Positions 37,157 to 49,478 of a stretch of DNA of 64,000 nucleotides are shown piece by piece. Origin of the DNA: Lumnitzera littorea (taxonomy: Eukaryota > Streptophyta > Magnoliopsida > Myrtales > Combretaceae); the NCBI GenBank assembly GCA_024138015.1, contig JAMXBB010000012.1:20519105-20583104 (forward strand). Reading direction: 5' to 3'. The number at the start of each line of letters is the position of its first letter. Position 1 is the stretch's first letter. Below the pieces are notes generated by a model, which was given only the letters and a program-made list of their open reading frames with translations, had not been told where the DNA came from and ran no database searches. The translations under genes were made by a program, and so were the position numbers.

Positions 37157-38160
37157 AGTGCACAATACCTTCCAAAACAAATACCATTTGTGTAAGCATA
37201 TTACCAAGACTATGGAGAGCATTAAAGAGGAAGCAAGATGCAACACCACTTATTAGATATAGGGTATTATTAACCAACTATAGAAAACGTATATGTTTCA
37301 CTTGTCAACATTACATAGATGCAATTCACACTATTGCAATTATGCTCTACGATTTGACAACTTCATAGCCTTTACATACTTAGATGTTCAACTTAATTAG
37401 TCCAATCTACCTGCCCTTTAGTAATTGCACCTATATTTTTTTGTAAGAACATTGTTTCACTAAGTGGGTAAAGCTTTGTGGTATTACCCCTACAAAAGGT
37501 GAAAGGACTATATAGCTTCATGAATGCGTATATCACATATAAATTCAGGATATACTCTTCATTAATGCTCGTGTATGACAATTATAGACATCATACAATA
37601 TCGACAATATGAATTCAACACCTTATTACCTTAAGAAACAACTAAGCAAAAGTGCTTCTTAAGAATCTCTTAAAAGTGTTCATTCATATGGTACATGATA
37701 ACTATAGAGATTAGTACAATGACCACTCATTAGCTTATTGACTTATGTGAATCCTAAGCACGGACTAAGGCAAGTGATCCCCTCTTCCTTATTTTAAGGA
37801 TATAAAGCGATGATGCCAATAAAAGGTATGGTCCCTTCTATACGACTAGTTATTGATGCTGAACTAGATTCATATACTTTATGTATGATAGACCTTGAAG
37901 CCTTATAAAAGAGAGAGACACTACTAAACACAATCTTGCCAATCACTAGTAAAAACTTAGCATAGATTATAATTGATTAGTAAGGAAGAAATCCTTTCAA
38001 TGAGGTAACATTGTACTTAGTGTAATGGATCCCTATGCAAAAGTTTGCACCTAAATGGGAGGGAGCATTCACTGATGAAGAAGTCTACAATACTGGCTAT
38101 TACAATTTTCTTCATCATAGGAAAGATGTTGTTAAGGCTTTTATCAATTTTTAGTAAATT
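37157..38160 (+). pseudogene. Integrase end of a Tat-like Ty3/Gypsy element
   Basis: At about 37808-37915 the plus strand reads AMMPIKGMVPSIRLVIDAEL and DLEAL, matching the Tat integrase segment (EA.(M/L)PIE...PS.R). At 38038-38145 it reads QKFAPKWEGAFTDEEVYNTG, the integrase C-terminal KW.GP/VY motif. The part 37157-37780 is too decayed to read securely. Strand and domain order suit the missing 3' half of the fossil at 20690-22350. Confidence 0.6.
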
Positions 38161-39179
38161 TATTTCACTTATAATCATCATTGTAACAAAAAGGCTTATT
38201 AATGAAAGTATTAGGTCCATTTTATGTAAATTCCACATTTTTGTTATTATTTTTATTATTATTTGATTTATTCTCCTTTTGTTTGTGTTACTACAATGTT
38301 ATGAGTTCATTCTTTTTAGTACACTAAGCTAATCAGCACAATACAAAATAAAATCTATATGGGATAGTCCACACATTATTGTAGGTTGATGAAAGCATCG
38401 ACTTTCAAGTGCATAATGATACGATGAGTTTATACACTGTAGATTAGTAAAACATTACTCCCAAATGCATCTAACCCATTACAACTAACTAAGATTGGTT
38501 AAAGTATGACTTCCACTCTAAGGAACGTAAAGAATTTAATAACTTCACGAGGCAAGAGGGCACGGTGAATCTATGGAAAGAACCTCCATTGAAGTATCGA
38601 GAGTTAGACCTCGGCTCAGGTTAGAACAACCCTAAAACTGGCCGCAGATCCATTAGTTCTTAGTTTCAAAAATGTGGAACCGAAACTTACCTCGAGTACC
38701 CAATTTGTGAAGCAATTCCAAGGAACTTTGACTCATTCTCTCTCTTTTGTTGTTTTTTTTATTCTTTTCCTTATTCTTAGTGGGTCCATGGTATAGGTTA
38801 AAATCATATGGTCGGTCTTGATATCGATTATAGGGTGGGTCACGGTTCTGACCCATTCACCACCTAGGTCTAGATGAAATTAACATAATATAAATATAGC
38901 AAATTTTACTAAGCTATTACTTTGACCTAACTTGTTCAGATATGATCTCCTTGCAAAAGCAACAATTTTTCTAACACTATGTATCGTCTTTTCACTTAAT
39001 TCTCAATCACGTACACAACAAACACCATAAGCAGATAACCTTGTACAATATATAAACTAGGAAGAGGTTGTCCATCAAATAAAGAGGATAAGCAAAGGAA
39101 GAAGATTATAATAAAAGCACCACCTTACAATTTCTCTTCTGCTAGTCTATTTGCTAACCCCATTTCCTTCTTACTTCTC
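38161..39179. other. Intergenic; contains a short dispersed repeat
   Basis: About 38915-39030 resembles 44650-44775 (shared words ttgacttaacttgttca-like and aaaagcaacaattt). No gene is recognised. Confidence 0.4.
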
Positions 39180-39184
39180 ATATC

Positions 39185-40059
39185 TATAACAACCCTATCG
39201 GAATTCCTTCCACCAATTTACTGTTCACTTTTGCAACAAATGTCACAAGTTTTATCTCTTGGAGTAGCTACTTCCCAAAAGGTCACCTATCATAAGATTA
39301 CTTTAACTTAAACACGCTTAACTTCGAAGTTCCAACAAACTCCAAGTTACTACACTAAAAAGTGTTTGATGATTAGAGTCTACAAAGGGTATCATATTCT
39401 ACTTTCTTTACAGAATTGACATCCTCATTAGTTTTATTATATAGGTCCAAGATCATCACCAAGCTAAAACTCTACCCTTTTAACTAATGGATTGCTCCGA
39501 TACCTTATGACAACTTGACTAAAACTCCTCTTATTAAGATATAATTTGCCTTGGCATCAAATGCCACATGGTTTTATCCCTTGGTATAGTTATTTTTCAA
39601 GAGGTCATCTATCCTGAGATTACTCTAGTCTAAGCATATTTAAATTTGGAGTTTTTGTAAATTTCAAGTTGTTGCACAAAAAAGTACCTAGATGATTAGA
39701 GCTTTGTCACCTTCTATTTAAGAAATATCACAATTTACCTCCCTTTTAGATTTAACATCCTCATTGGTTTTGTTTCACATGTTTAAGACTACACCAGGCA
39801 AGGACTTTAGCCTTTCAATTAGTACACTGCTTTGATAATGCTCTATAATGACTTGACTAGAACCTTTCCCATCGAAGTTTGTTCACTTTGACATAAAATG
39901 TTGTCTCTTACTACAGTTGCTTTCTAAGAGGTCAGCCATCTTAGGAGTGCTCTAACTTAAGTACACTTAACTTCGAAGTTCTAATGAACTCCAAACTATT
40001 ACACTAAAAGACGCCTTAATGATTAGAATTTCGTTACTTTTTATTTAAGGGGCATTACA
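39185..40059 (-). mobile_element. Cassandra TRIM with three LTRs and 5S rRNA domains (TSD ATATC)
   Basis: Minus-strand structure: LTR 40059-39849, internal, LTR 39732-39508, internal, LTR 39396-39185, with periods of 327 and 336 bp. Each internal region starts with a tRNA-Met primer-binding-site-like word (ATCAAAGC, GGTATCGGAGC) and ends in a purine tract before the next LTR. Each LTR carries a 5S rRNA-like segment on the same strand; the best one (39270-39335) keeps box A as AGTTAAGCGTGTTTAAG and box C as AGGTGACCTTTTGGGAAG. That is the hallmark of Cassandra. The whole is flanked by atatc at 39180-39184 and 40060-40064. Non-coding. LTRs of 211-225 bp are short but within the family range. 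Confidence 0.85.
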
Positions 40060-40064
40060 ATATC

Positions 40065-42267
40065 TCAACTCAACCTCCCTAATTTGATTTTGCAATGGAT
40101 GGTAATAAGAATTAGGGGAACTCCGTATTTAATGTTATATATTTGATTAAAACTTATTAGAGATATTATATCCTTATCAGCCTAATAACAATATGGAAAT
40201 GTTATACCCAAAATCAAAGATCTTAAAGATGTTGTAATTATAGAGCATAGTGATAATGATGACGATAATAAAAGTAACAAACTAATCTTTTCTGGAGAAA
40301 GATTTAGAGGTGAATTTGTTTCTCTTAAGACAAGAAAACTTTCATTTTTGTCATGTAATTTCTATTCATAAGGTAGTGTTATAACTTCATATATTTTCAT
40401 TTTTGAAAGCTGTTGAACATAAAAACCATATGCTTTTCTAAGTAATAAGCTAATAAGCAGTATTCTTCTTTAATTTACACGAAACTTAGTCGTGGAAATG
40501 CAATGGTTAGATGATGATGTCTAGTCAATAAAAAATTCACAAACAAATAGCAAATGTCAATAACAATTGATTTGGCTTTGTTTTGGTTTTGCTGCTTCTT
40601 ATTAGAATCCATGGTGTATTAATATTTGAAAGCTTGTCAAGAGAGGATTTTTCAATCTCATGAGAAAGAATAATAAAATTGAAAGTAAAATAACTCATGA
40701 TCTTTCACTTACTTTAAACCTCTTAGGAACAATATATTTATACAATTCTATTGATACTAATATTTCTCGAGTAAAGATTCTTACAAAGCACAAGTACCAT
40801 TTTGATGTTTGGTTTGAACTTTTTTTACCTATTGAAGGAGGTTTATCAAGTCAATCAAATTTTAGGCGATTGTTTACAAGGGATTCTAAACACAAAGGTA
40901 GAAAAATATCGCATTTCCACTAGAAAGTGCATCTCTTTTCCATATTTTTGCTAAATGTATCGAAAATGAGTTTACTAAAATAATACTGTAAAACAAGACT
41001 TTAAGGAATATAGTAGTAGATCAATCTTTTAAAAACCTTCATTTCACTTTAATTCAAGAAGCGTTGATGCGCCAATCTTTAGTCTTCTCATTACAAAGCA
41101 TTATTTGAGACAATAAAGTATGGAGAGCTTATGATACTCTTTGATCCTTACATTAGTATGGACTAAATAGACGTCTTTCACTAATAACTTAACCTTCAAA
41201 TAAACTTCATTTCTTAAATTGTGGAATTTTTGCCTTGTATGATGCACCATACATACTTGAAACCTCTATTAGTACAAATTTTTTATTTTTCTTGCCAATA
41301 ACTCTATCTAATCTTTAATTTCTTCCATTTCTAAAGAGTCCACCACAAAATGTGGCAATAAATATTGAAGGGTGAGTTGGTTTAAATTTATAATACTAGT
41401 ATGAAAGGGCAAATATTTTTGTAGTTAAAATAAGAGTTGTATCTTAATGTGTTATATCAAATTTTCCTTTGCAAATTTTATTACCATAAGTATATTTTCA
41501 AGACCATTTTTGTGATAATCTAAGAGCAACTATGGGTATTTAGCCTAAAAATATTATTGAGACATAAATCAATATCTATGCATATCCTTTCAACTAAAAA
41601 TATCATAAAATAATACAGTTGAAGGCTTAATCAAATGTTTCCTTATTATAGTTTCTATCTTATTTGTCATACAATGCATTGAATACTTAATTGTGATGTA
41701 ACTTATAAAAACTAGTTTCTTGGAACATCTAAAGCAGAAAGAACAAGTGGTGATGCTTAAAGTTGCTCATAAAGTATTAATAGTGAAAGCAATTTGCCAT
41801 CCGACTAGAAAAGTAAGCCTTTCTTCTAGATGGTATAATTTCAAGAGGACAACAATCCACAAGTTAGAGATCTTTGTGTATTTAAACTTATTGACTAATA
41901 AGATCTAATGTTTAAGTTATCTAGTCACTAGGCATGCATTAGGGGAAGGAGGGAATAGGATTTAATTTTAGTTATTTAACTAGACGAAATATGAAGTAAT
42001 GTTAAATCTTAATCTTTAGTGTTCTATGTAAAGATTTTGTGATACTCAATTTCATGTCAGAGATATTTTCATCAATTAAGTTGTTAAATATGATGAAAGT
42101 AAGTAGTTATAATATATATATATGACTTGTTGATTTTGTGCATGATAGTTAGTTTTAAGTTGATTCATTTAGAGGATGAATGAGTTTGGAACTCAGTTTT
42201 GACACACATGTAGGGTAATTTCGTAATGGAAGTTGTATCATTTAACAATTGGTTTGTCATTGGAGAG
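40065..42267. other. Intergenic, no recognised gene
   Basis: AT-rich. The longest frames (40660-40923, 41720-41908) have no recognisable domain and biased AT codon composition; I regard them as chance. Confidence 0.35.
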
Positions 42268-44388
42268 TGTAGGCACCCCATTTTTGCTACCTTTTGTTTT
42301 AATTTTAGTCTCTTTTTACTTTTAAGCTAAGATTGCAAGAAATTGAAAAATAAAAAAAAATGAAAAAATAGAAAAATAAATTTTAAAAAAGAAAATAAAT
42401 AAATGAAAATTGAAAAAAATAATAATAAAAGTGTCGAGTAGAGTTAAGTCGTTTAAAGTTGGATCAGACAATGGTTAAAGACATATATTCAATTTAATAA
42501 ATTCTGAGTTAGGTTTCATTTAAAAAATATTTTTAGTCTAGTTCAGTATAAAGCGAATTTTTTTATTTAATTTATATTAAGCTAAATAAACTTAGGATTT
42601 ATTAAATGGGTTAGCGTGTATTTTTTTCTAAATTAAGATGAACCAAATCGAGCCCAAGATAGAAAGCCAAAATAAATATGGGGTTTCCAGAAACTGAATT
42701 AAATCTTTTATGAATTTAATAAATCCAAATTAAGATTGAATCGTCATTGAAAAAGATCCGAAAGATTCAAATTTAGGGCTTATAAATAGTGGACAATAGA
42801 CTATAAAAAATACACATTTTCAAATTCATACAACCCTTACTCACATTCATTCAGTTTATTATCCACTGTCTATCACATTCACGTTTTCACAATTACACCA
42901 AAACAATTACACATATGCTTCCAAGCAACCGCATGCCATAATCCACAATTTACATTGAGCCCTCGCTACCATCTAACACTCACCACATGTCCATTGCCTT
43001 ACAACACACGCCATAGCCATGTCCATCAACAACACGTTGAATAGCACATCTAAGAGCTTCACAACTATGTACGTCCTATGAATAGCACGTCCAGATGCCT
43101 ACATACGCCACACTCTATCCGTGCAAGCATTACATGCACGACCCGCTTATGGTGATTCGGCCTGCTTAGTGCAAGTTGTTCAATAATTTTAACATAAATC
43201 ATATGTTATGTATTTTAATTAGATAAATTTGTAATTTTTTTAGATAAATTGTATAATTTTCATTTTTAAATGAATTTCTTGTTGCATTTTTTTCATTAAA
43301 ATTGTATTTTTTAGAAATAGTTACATATTTTCTTCGAGATTTATATCTTTGGTGAAGATATGCATCTAAATTGCATCTTACATCTTTTTCATAAAATTGC
43401 ATATTTTAGAAATAGTTACATATTTTCTCCGAGATTCATATCTTTGGTGAAGATATGTATTGAAATTGCATCTTACATCTTTTTCATAAAATTGCATTTT
43501 TTTAGATATAATTATATATTTTATCCGAGATTCATATCTTTGGTGAAAATATGTATCTAAATCGCATCTTTTAGATAAATCATATCTTTTTTTAATAAAA
43601 ATGGCATTGTTTAAAAAAATTACATTTTTAGATATATATATACATATCTTTTTCGAGATTCGTATCTTTGGTAAATATGTGTATCTAAATTGCATATCCA
43701 GTGTTTAGAAAAATAATTTTTTGGCACATTGTGGTTTTTTTAAAAGATAGAAAAAATCTTAACTCGAGTCTTTTCAAAGATTTAGTTAGTTAGGTTTTTT
43801 TAAAATAATTAGATCTTTTCAGGTTTTTTAAATAATAAATTGTTAAATAAAATAAATCTAGCTCCGTTTTTTAAATTAAAAAGAATCAACCTACTAATTT
43901 TAAAAAAAAAAACAGAACTACATTAATTTAATCTCGACTAGCGAATACGTAAGCACTTCCAAGATAACTATATAAAAAATATAAAAAATAAAAACTTTTT
44001 TTTTCTTTTTCTTGAAAATTTGTAATAAAAAATTCATTTTAGTTACATTTTTGCATATTTGTATATATCTTTATATTTTTAGAAAAATTACACAAAATAA
44101 AAACCCATTAGTTTTTTTATTTTTATACGGTGACTTGCTCTTAATAAGTTAACTTCCGAACCTAGATTTTTTAGTTTAATTTTCTTAGAATATTCGCATA
44201 TTAATGGCTAAAAATCCTAATTTCACTTATTATCTGTTTAATTGGTTAACGACTTCGATTTTTATAAATATTTTTTTAAAACATTTTTTTAAGGAAAAAT
44301 GTTTTCTTAATTTAATATCGAGTATTTTATATTAAGCGAACTGAGCTTATTATAAAATAAATTAAGGCAAATGAAATAGGGCTTGACA
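42268..44388 (+). mobile_element. Solo LTR, family 2
   Basis: Starts TGTAGGCACCCC and ends GGGCTTGACA, 2121 bp, inverted relative to the copy at 2641-4921. Flanking 5-mers gagag and tagac share three bases, so a target duplication is possible but not shown. No coding domain. Confidence 0.6.
43314..43700. repeat. 95-bp tandem repeat inside the LTR
   Basis: Units start at about 43314, 43409 and 43504, each with gaaatagttacat-like then cgagattcatatctttggtg. A diverged fourth unit starts near 43630. The open frames on both strands here are by-products of the repeat. Confidence 0.85.
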
Positions 44389-45500
44389 TAGACTAGTTTT
44401 TGTAGCCATACTAATGGATGAAAAAAAAAATCAACCACTCTTTTTGGCATTTTGAAACATTAACACATTTTGAAGTTTCATGTTCATTTAACTTCTATTT
44501 ATAAATTTATATTTCACATAAAGATGATACAAAATAAATAAGTTAAACCACATCGATATATCATAGACGCCTTAAATTAACTTATGTTCAATTTTTTTAA
44601 TAATGTTAAGTTTATATTTCTTATAAAAATGATACAGAATATAGAAACTAGTGCTAAGGCTATTGCTTTGACTTAACTTGTTCAAATAATAATCTCCCTA
44701 TAAAAGCAACAATTTCTCCAATGGTGTATTCATCCTTTCATCTAATTCTCAAACACATACTCAATACACAATGCACTTTTCTTTCTTTCTTAATTTCCTT
44801 TTCCTTTTTTGCTTTTTTCTTCTTCCTAGTTTTTTTTTTCTCTTCCTTTATTCTTGTTTAATTTTAAAATTTTAAATTTTAAACTTACAAAGATGTATTT
44901 TCTCTCTCTCTTTTCCCTTCCCCCAACTTATGCCCCTCCCCAAAAAAAAAAAATAATGGCCTTTTACATTTCTAAGCCTATGGATGTGATATTACTTCTA
45001 AACCCTTTGTTTTTTTAAAGCCAGGTTGGACCCAATAACTTACTGGGTCTACCTAATGGACTCATATAGACAAGCCTAATTTCAAGCCAATTCATGATTC
45101 TAACTCAAATTGGACCTAAGTTTACCAAGAGTTGCTTTCTTAAGTTTCTATAATACATTAGCAACCTGAGGGAGCTAAGCATTAGGAAGAGCATTAGACA
45201 TATGATTAGAAATGATAAATGGAAGAGCCTTAATGGAATTGAGACCCACAAATGAACCTAAACCTCAATAGACGTTATAGGTGTCGTGATAAGTGAAAGG
45301 ACCTTATTAGGTATAGCATTAATGCCATCACTACAAACACCTATATGAAGTAAAACATTAGCATGCATCACAATCTCACCATCTTCAAGAGGTGCAATAT
45401 TACGAAGTACATCAACCTTACGATCACTACGGTATGTTAAATTCAATGCCAGCTACTTCCATGTCATATTTACCATCTAGTTTGCCAATGCCATTATTAT
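44389..45500. other. Intergenic, no secure gene
   Basis: Contains the dispersed repeat shared with 38915-39030. The minus-strand frame 45258-45446 is better in composition than most but I recognise no domain; it might be a further piece of the pseudogene to its right. Confidence 0.3.
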
Positions 45501-45566
45501 TATTTTTATTTTATATAGAATGTATGGAAGAGCTTTGATATATGGGAGAACCATAGTGATGGGGTA

Positions 45567-45640
45567 AGGCTTGTAGCTTAAAGGATTAGAGCATGTGGCT
45601 ATGAACCACAATATCGAGGGTTCAAATCCCTCTTTGCTTA
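45567..45640 (+). pseudogene. Plastid-derived tRNA-Arg(ACG) copy (NUPT), decayed
   Basis: All 74 positions align with plastid trnR-ACG (recalled sequence) without a gap, with 14 substitutions, every one C to T or G to A. The anticodon ACG has become ATG and acceptor-stem pairs are broken, so it cannot act as trnR. The following stretch (45641-45670: aaccagctcaaaaaggga...) also resembles plastid spacer, so the nuclear plastid insert is larger than the tRNA. The substitution pattern is the known decay of methylated organelle inserts. Confidence 0.85.
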
Positions 45641-45899
45641 CAACCAGCTCAAAAAGGGATGGACCTTTCCATAAGGTAATCTAAGATTATTCTTCTTCCT
45701 ATATAATTCTCATATATGTAAAAGTGAATCCATCTTTTTTTTTTCTTCATAATTGCTCTTCTCATTTATAGTAAACATCTTATGGGGTAATAGTTTTTTA
45801 AATCCAAATCTTTATTGATGTCTCTCCCATCTAAAGTCATTAGTGTTGCAAGAGAATCCTTGAGGTGAATCTACTTTCTAAACCCATATTAATGTAGAA

Positions 45900-47010
45900 A
45901 GGGTACATGTGAACAATAATAGGATTAGGGGTAGTGGTACCTTAAGGTCCCAATCAACCGAAGCATGATTTTTTGTCCACTTCTTAAGCATTACGTAGGT
46001 GTAAGTATATCATGACTAGACACTCTAACAAGTATCTATACTCTTTGCTATCTTGTAATAAAGGAAGATATCTTCAAGTGCACCTATAGGAACCTTGCAT
46101 CTAAACCATGCAACTTGCTACGATTATCCCCAAGAGCTACTATGATGGCTGAGTGAAAGGGGTAGAACTTGGCACAATCTTTATATCCAATTATCCTTTC
46201 TACATAAGGATGGAAGATAAACATATCTATAGTGTCAATCACCTTAAGTAATGGGCGTCTAGGCTGCTTTTTAACCTTCACTCAGGCCTCATCGCAAAAT
46301 GACTACAGGTTTATCTTACACATTAAAAAAGTTAAAATATACTTGAAATCGGTCATAAAGGAAGAGCTATAAAAAAACCAAGTTCACATATGAGCACATT
46401 GTGTAACATCTCCTTAATCACACAAAAGGGTTAGTGATACCAGTTCAACCATTGATAGAAAGAGCTAAGTACAAAGGTATTAAAGTAAAGCATTCACATT
46501 TAGCTATATAGATAGCTAGTATGAACAATCAAGGGTTTACGCCTTCCTTTATCCCATTAGAAAACACATACTAACAACCATAATATGAAGAATGTTACAA
46601 GTTTATAAGAGCAATACAAAGAAAGTAAGAGATCATTTGCAAATGATATAAATAAAACTAGTATTTATGAAAATGAGAAAGGAATCTGGATACTTACACA
46701 CATGATCTAGTTTTAAGACTTTGACATTCCATTCTTTATTCCTCTTAAAAAAGTGTTTGGTTTAGGATGAGAACATTAATCTCTTCCATTTATCTTTACT
46801 TGCCTATGATGTGGCCAATAATGTGGTTTGGATGCCTAACTCCTTATGTGAGTTAGGAGTGATGGTAACATTAGTCCTCCCTAAATCATATATCCTTAAG
46901 AGCATGTATGTATCCTCTAATTTTAGTGCAAACTCCCCTTGTGAAGTAGTAGAAGTATGAGTTTGAGTGCTCTAACATAAGACGAAGGCTTGTCACGAAG
47001 AAACCAAGCT
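45900..47010 (-). pseudogene. Plant mobile domain (PMD-type) protein fossil
   Basis: Minus strand near 46930-46700 reads GEFALKLEDTYMLLRIYDLG, then NVTITPNSHKELGIQTTLL and SKDKWKRLM. This matches the PMD opening (GE.T.TLEDV..L.GLPV.G). Downstream, 46281-46084 gives DTIDMFIFHPYVERIIGYKD, CAKFYPFHSAIIVALGD and LDARFL, a plausible later part. Stops separate the pieces. PMD proteins are found both in transposons and in MAIN/MAIL genes; this is a broken copy. Assigned by motif memory, so moderate confidence. Confidence 0.45.
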
Positions 47011-47575
47011 AGTTCATGAAGACTGCAAAATGATATGCATTAGCCATCCTTAAGATACTTTCATATTGATCATTTTAAGTGACATAACTTTTTCACAAAT
47101 CTTGTTCAATGGTATATTATCTTAAAAGAGTGAATGGGTTTTAAGAGAGTGGTAGCTCTTATCATTCATTCTTAAAGCACAATATTGACTCTTCAAATTT
47201 GAGTTAGGCTCAAGCTTAATAAAGTGGTGCCTATCACTAGTAAGCTAATGAGTACAAAGATCTCTTCTATTAGCCCTAAAGTTAACTATAGAGATAATTG
47301 GATCAAGTCACTTAGAGTGTAGAGATGGGATGCATGTTGTTCATCCATTTAAGTGCACCAATAAACCCTTTTGCCTAACTGCATTGGTTTAGGAGCTTGG
47401 AATGGATATTTCTTATGTCTTTAGCCATCAAAAAGCAATGTTATTTCAAAAATAAAGAAGTAATAGTAAATGAAGGTGAGAGGCACAAAGAGTCATGTGA
47501 TAATCCTTATAATAAGCTACATAAAAAGGGGAGTTTAAGCATGTGTAGTACATGCACATGTATAAAGAAAAAAAT

Positions 47576-47743
47576 GGAAAATTACACACAAGAAAATCAA
47601 TGTTTGGGGTCAAGTTCAAATATTGTAATCCTCTATTTGAATCATTTATTGTAATATTGGTCTTCTATTTGAACCACTTAAAAGTGTTGGATCTTTTATT
47701 TGAACTTGGGCTCAAACGCTAATTTTCTTGTATGTAATTTTCC
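47576..47743. mobile_element. Small MITE with about 45-bp terminal inverted repeats
   Basis: The left end ggaaaattacacacaagaaa and the right end, read inward ggaaaattacatacaagaaa, continue matching for about 45 bp through a caagttcaaata word. The centre is short. No target duplication is clear. Confidence 0.7.
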
Positions 47744-48505
47744 GTTATAAAATAAGGAATAATAATAACAACATAATAGCAACAAGTAAAAGAAGAGAGA
47801 AAAACTAATCCCATAATGGCACCTTAACTATAGGATTATTGTATATGTTGTTCTACCCAATCATTTTCATTACAAATTGTATTGGTCTATCTTAGAAAAT
47901 TATTCTTGAATTATATATTTGGACGGTATGCTTTTAATGAGGATATTTTGGACCAATCTCCAATGCTAGTATTATATATTTAGATGAACAAAATGAAATA
48001 TTACTTTAATTGAGCATACATGAGGACATGGTTTATCATTAGTGACAAATAAATATGTTATACTCATGTATGGAGCCATAACAGACTTACAAAAAATAAA
48101 ATTATAATCAGTGTAGACTAATATGTTATAATGACATGGGAAAGACCATTTGAAATGTATGCACGTGTAAACATGAGATCAAAACTCAGAAGAGAAAAAT
48201 TAAAGAAGCATTCTACAAAGGTATTAATGCAAATTTGAAAGTTTTAATTTATGGTTATGTAAAATCCCTTGTTAGTATTTCTTCAACTACACTATATATG
48301 GGAAATGAAGATAAATGATACGTATTTTACATTAACAAGTTTTGTATTAACAAATAGAGAAAAGTACAATTTTTATTCTTAACGTTTACGATTTATCTAC
48401 CTTTTTATTTGAATTCTTAACCTTTTTTTATACATATTTAAATCCTCAACATTTTTAAAATATGACAAAAATATGATTTCTATGAAAATTATTATGTTTT
48501 TGATC

Positions 48506-49478
48506 GGGTAAATTACATTAGAGAATATCAATGTTTAGATATAAATTCAAATAGATAATTAACGTTTCAAAAAATTTAAATAAGAAAATAACATTATATT
48601 AAGTGGTTAAAATAGTGGATTCAGTTAACTTGTCATTATAATACAATTAAGTAAAACTGATGTGGTAGTTAAGTACCGCTTATTGTTGATGTGGCAATGA
48701 AATTGCAAATAAAAAAATAGAAAACAATATATATAATTGTAAAAAATTATAAAAATTGTAAAATGTAACCTAAAAATTATATAATTAATATACTTATTTA
48801 AGTTAATGTATGAATTTATATTTAAGTAAATGTATTAATCGTCTATAATGTGCATATGTATTTTATATATAATAAAATAAAAGACATAATATAAAATAAC
48901 TAACTTAAAGATAAAAAAAATAAAAATAGAAAATAAGAAAATAAAATATAAAATAAATAAATAAAAATATTTTTCAACCACCCTCCTAACCTTAATGTAG
49001 TCGGAAAACCAACCAACAAGCTATGGGTTACAACCCATAAGTTAATTGGAAAGTATTCTTATCTATTTTTCTTTTTTTTTATATATTTTCTTAATTAATT
49101 AATTAATTTATTTTTATATTTTTATTTGTCTAATTTTATTTTTTATTTTTTATTTTTTCAATTTCTCAATTTCTTTGTTTTTTTAGAGATTTTTCAAATT
49201 TTTTGTATTTTTAATAATTTTATCTTTATATGTTTAGCATTTTTAAATTTTATTTTTAATAAAACATCTAAGTCAATACTCCGTTAGTGCCATGTCGACA
49301 CAAAATGGTAGACAATTACAACATTAGCATAAATTGAAGGTGTTATAATGGTCAATTAACTTGATCCCTTCTTTAAACCGATTTTTAAAATATTGATCCC
49401 TTATTTGAACTTTTTAAAACGTTAATTTCTTATTTGAATTTACCTCTAAATATTGATTTTTTCTAATATAATTTTCCC
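48506..49478. mobile_element. Larger inverted-repeat element related to the MITE at 47576
   Basis: Outer arms of about 130-140 bp match as inverted repeats (left gggtaaattacattagag, right read inward gggaaaattatattagaa, both followed by a tcaat word and aattaacgttt). The arms resemble the small MITE. The 0.7-kb centre is AT-rich with no readable transposase. Confidence 0.55.

Noticed and set aside
39233..40090. Three-copy satellite or 5S rDNA array
   Set aside because: Primer-binding-site and purine-tract words plus a shared target duplication show a TRIM retrotransposon instead.
43314..43700. CRISPR-like array
   Set aside because: The whole 95-bp unit repeats with no variable spacers, in a plant LTR.
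45567..45640. Functional nuclear tRNA with anticodon ATG (His-like)
   Set aside because: Acceptor-stem pairs are broken and the whole length matches decayed plastid trnR-ACG.
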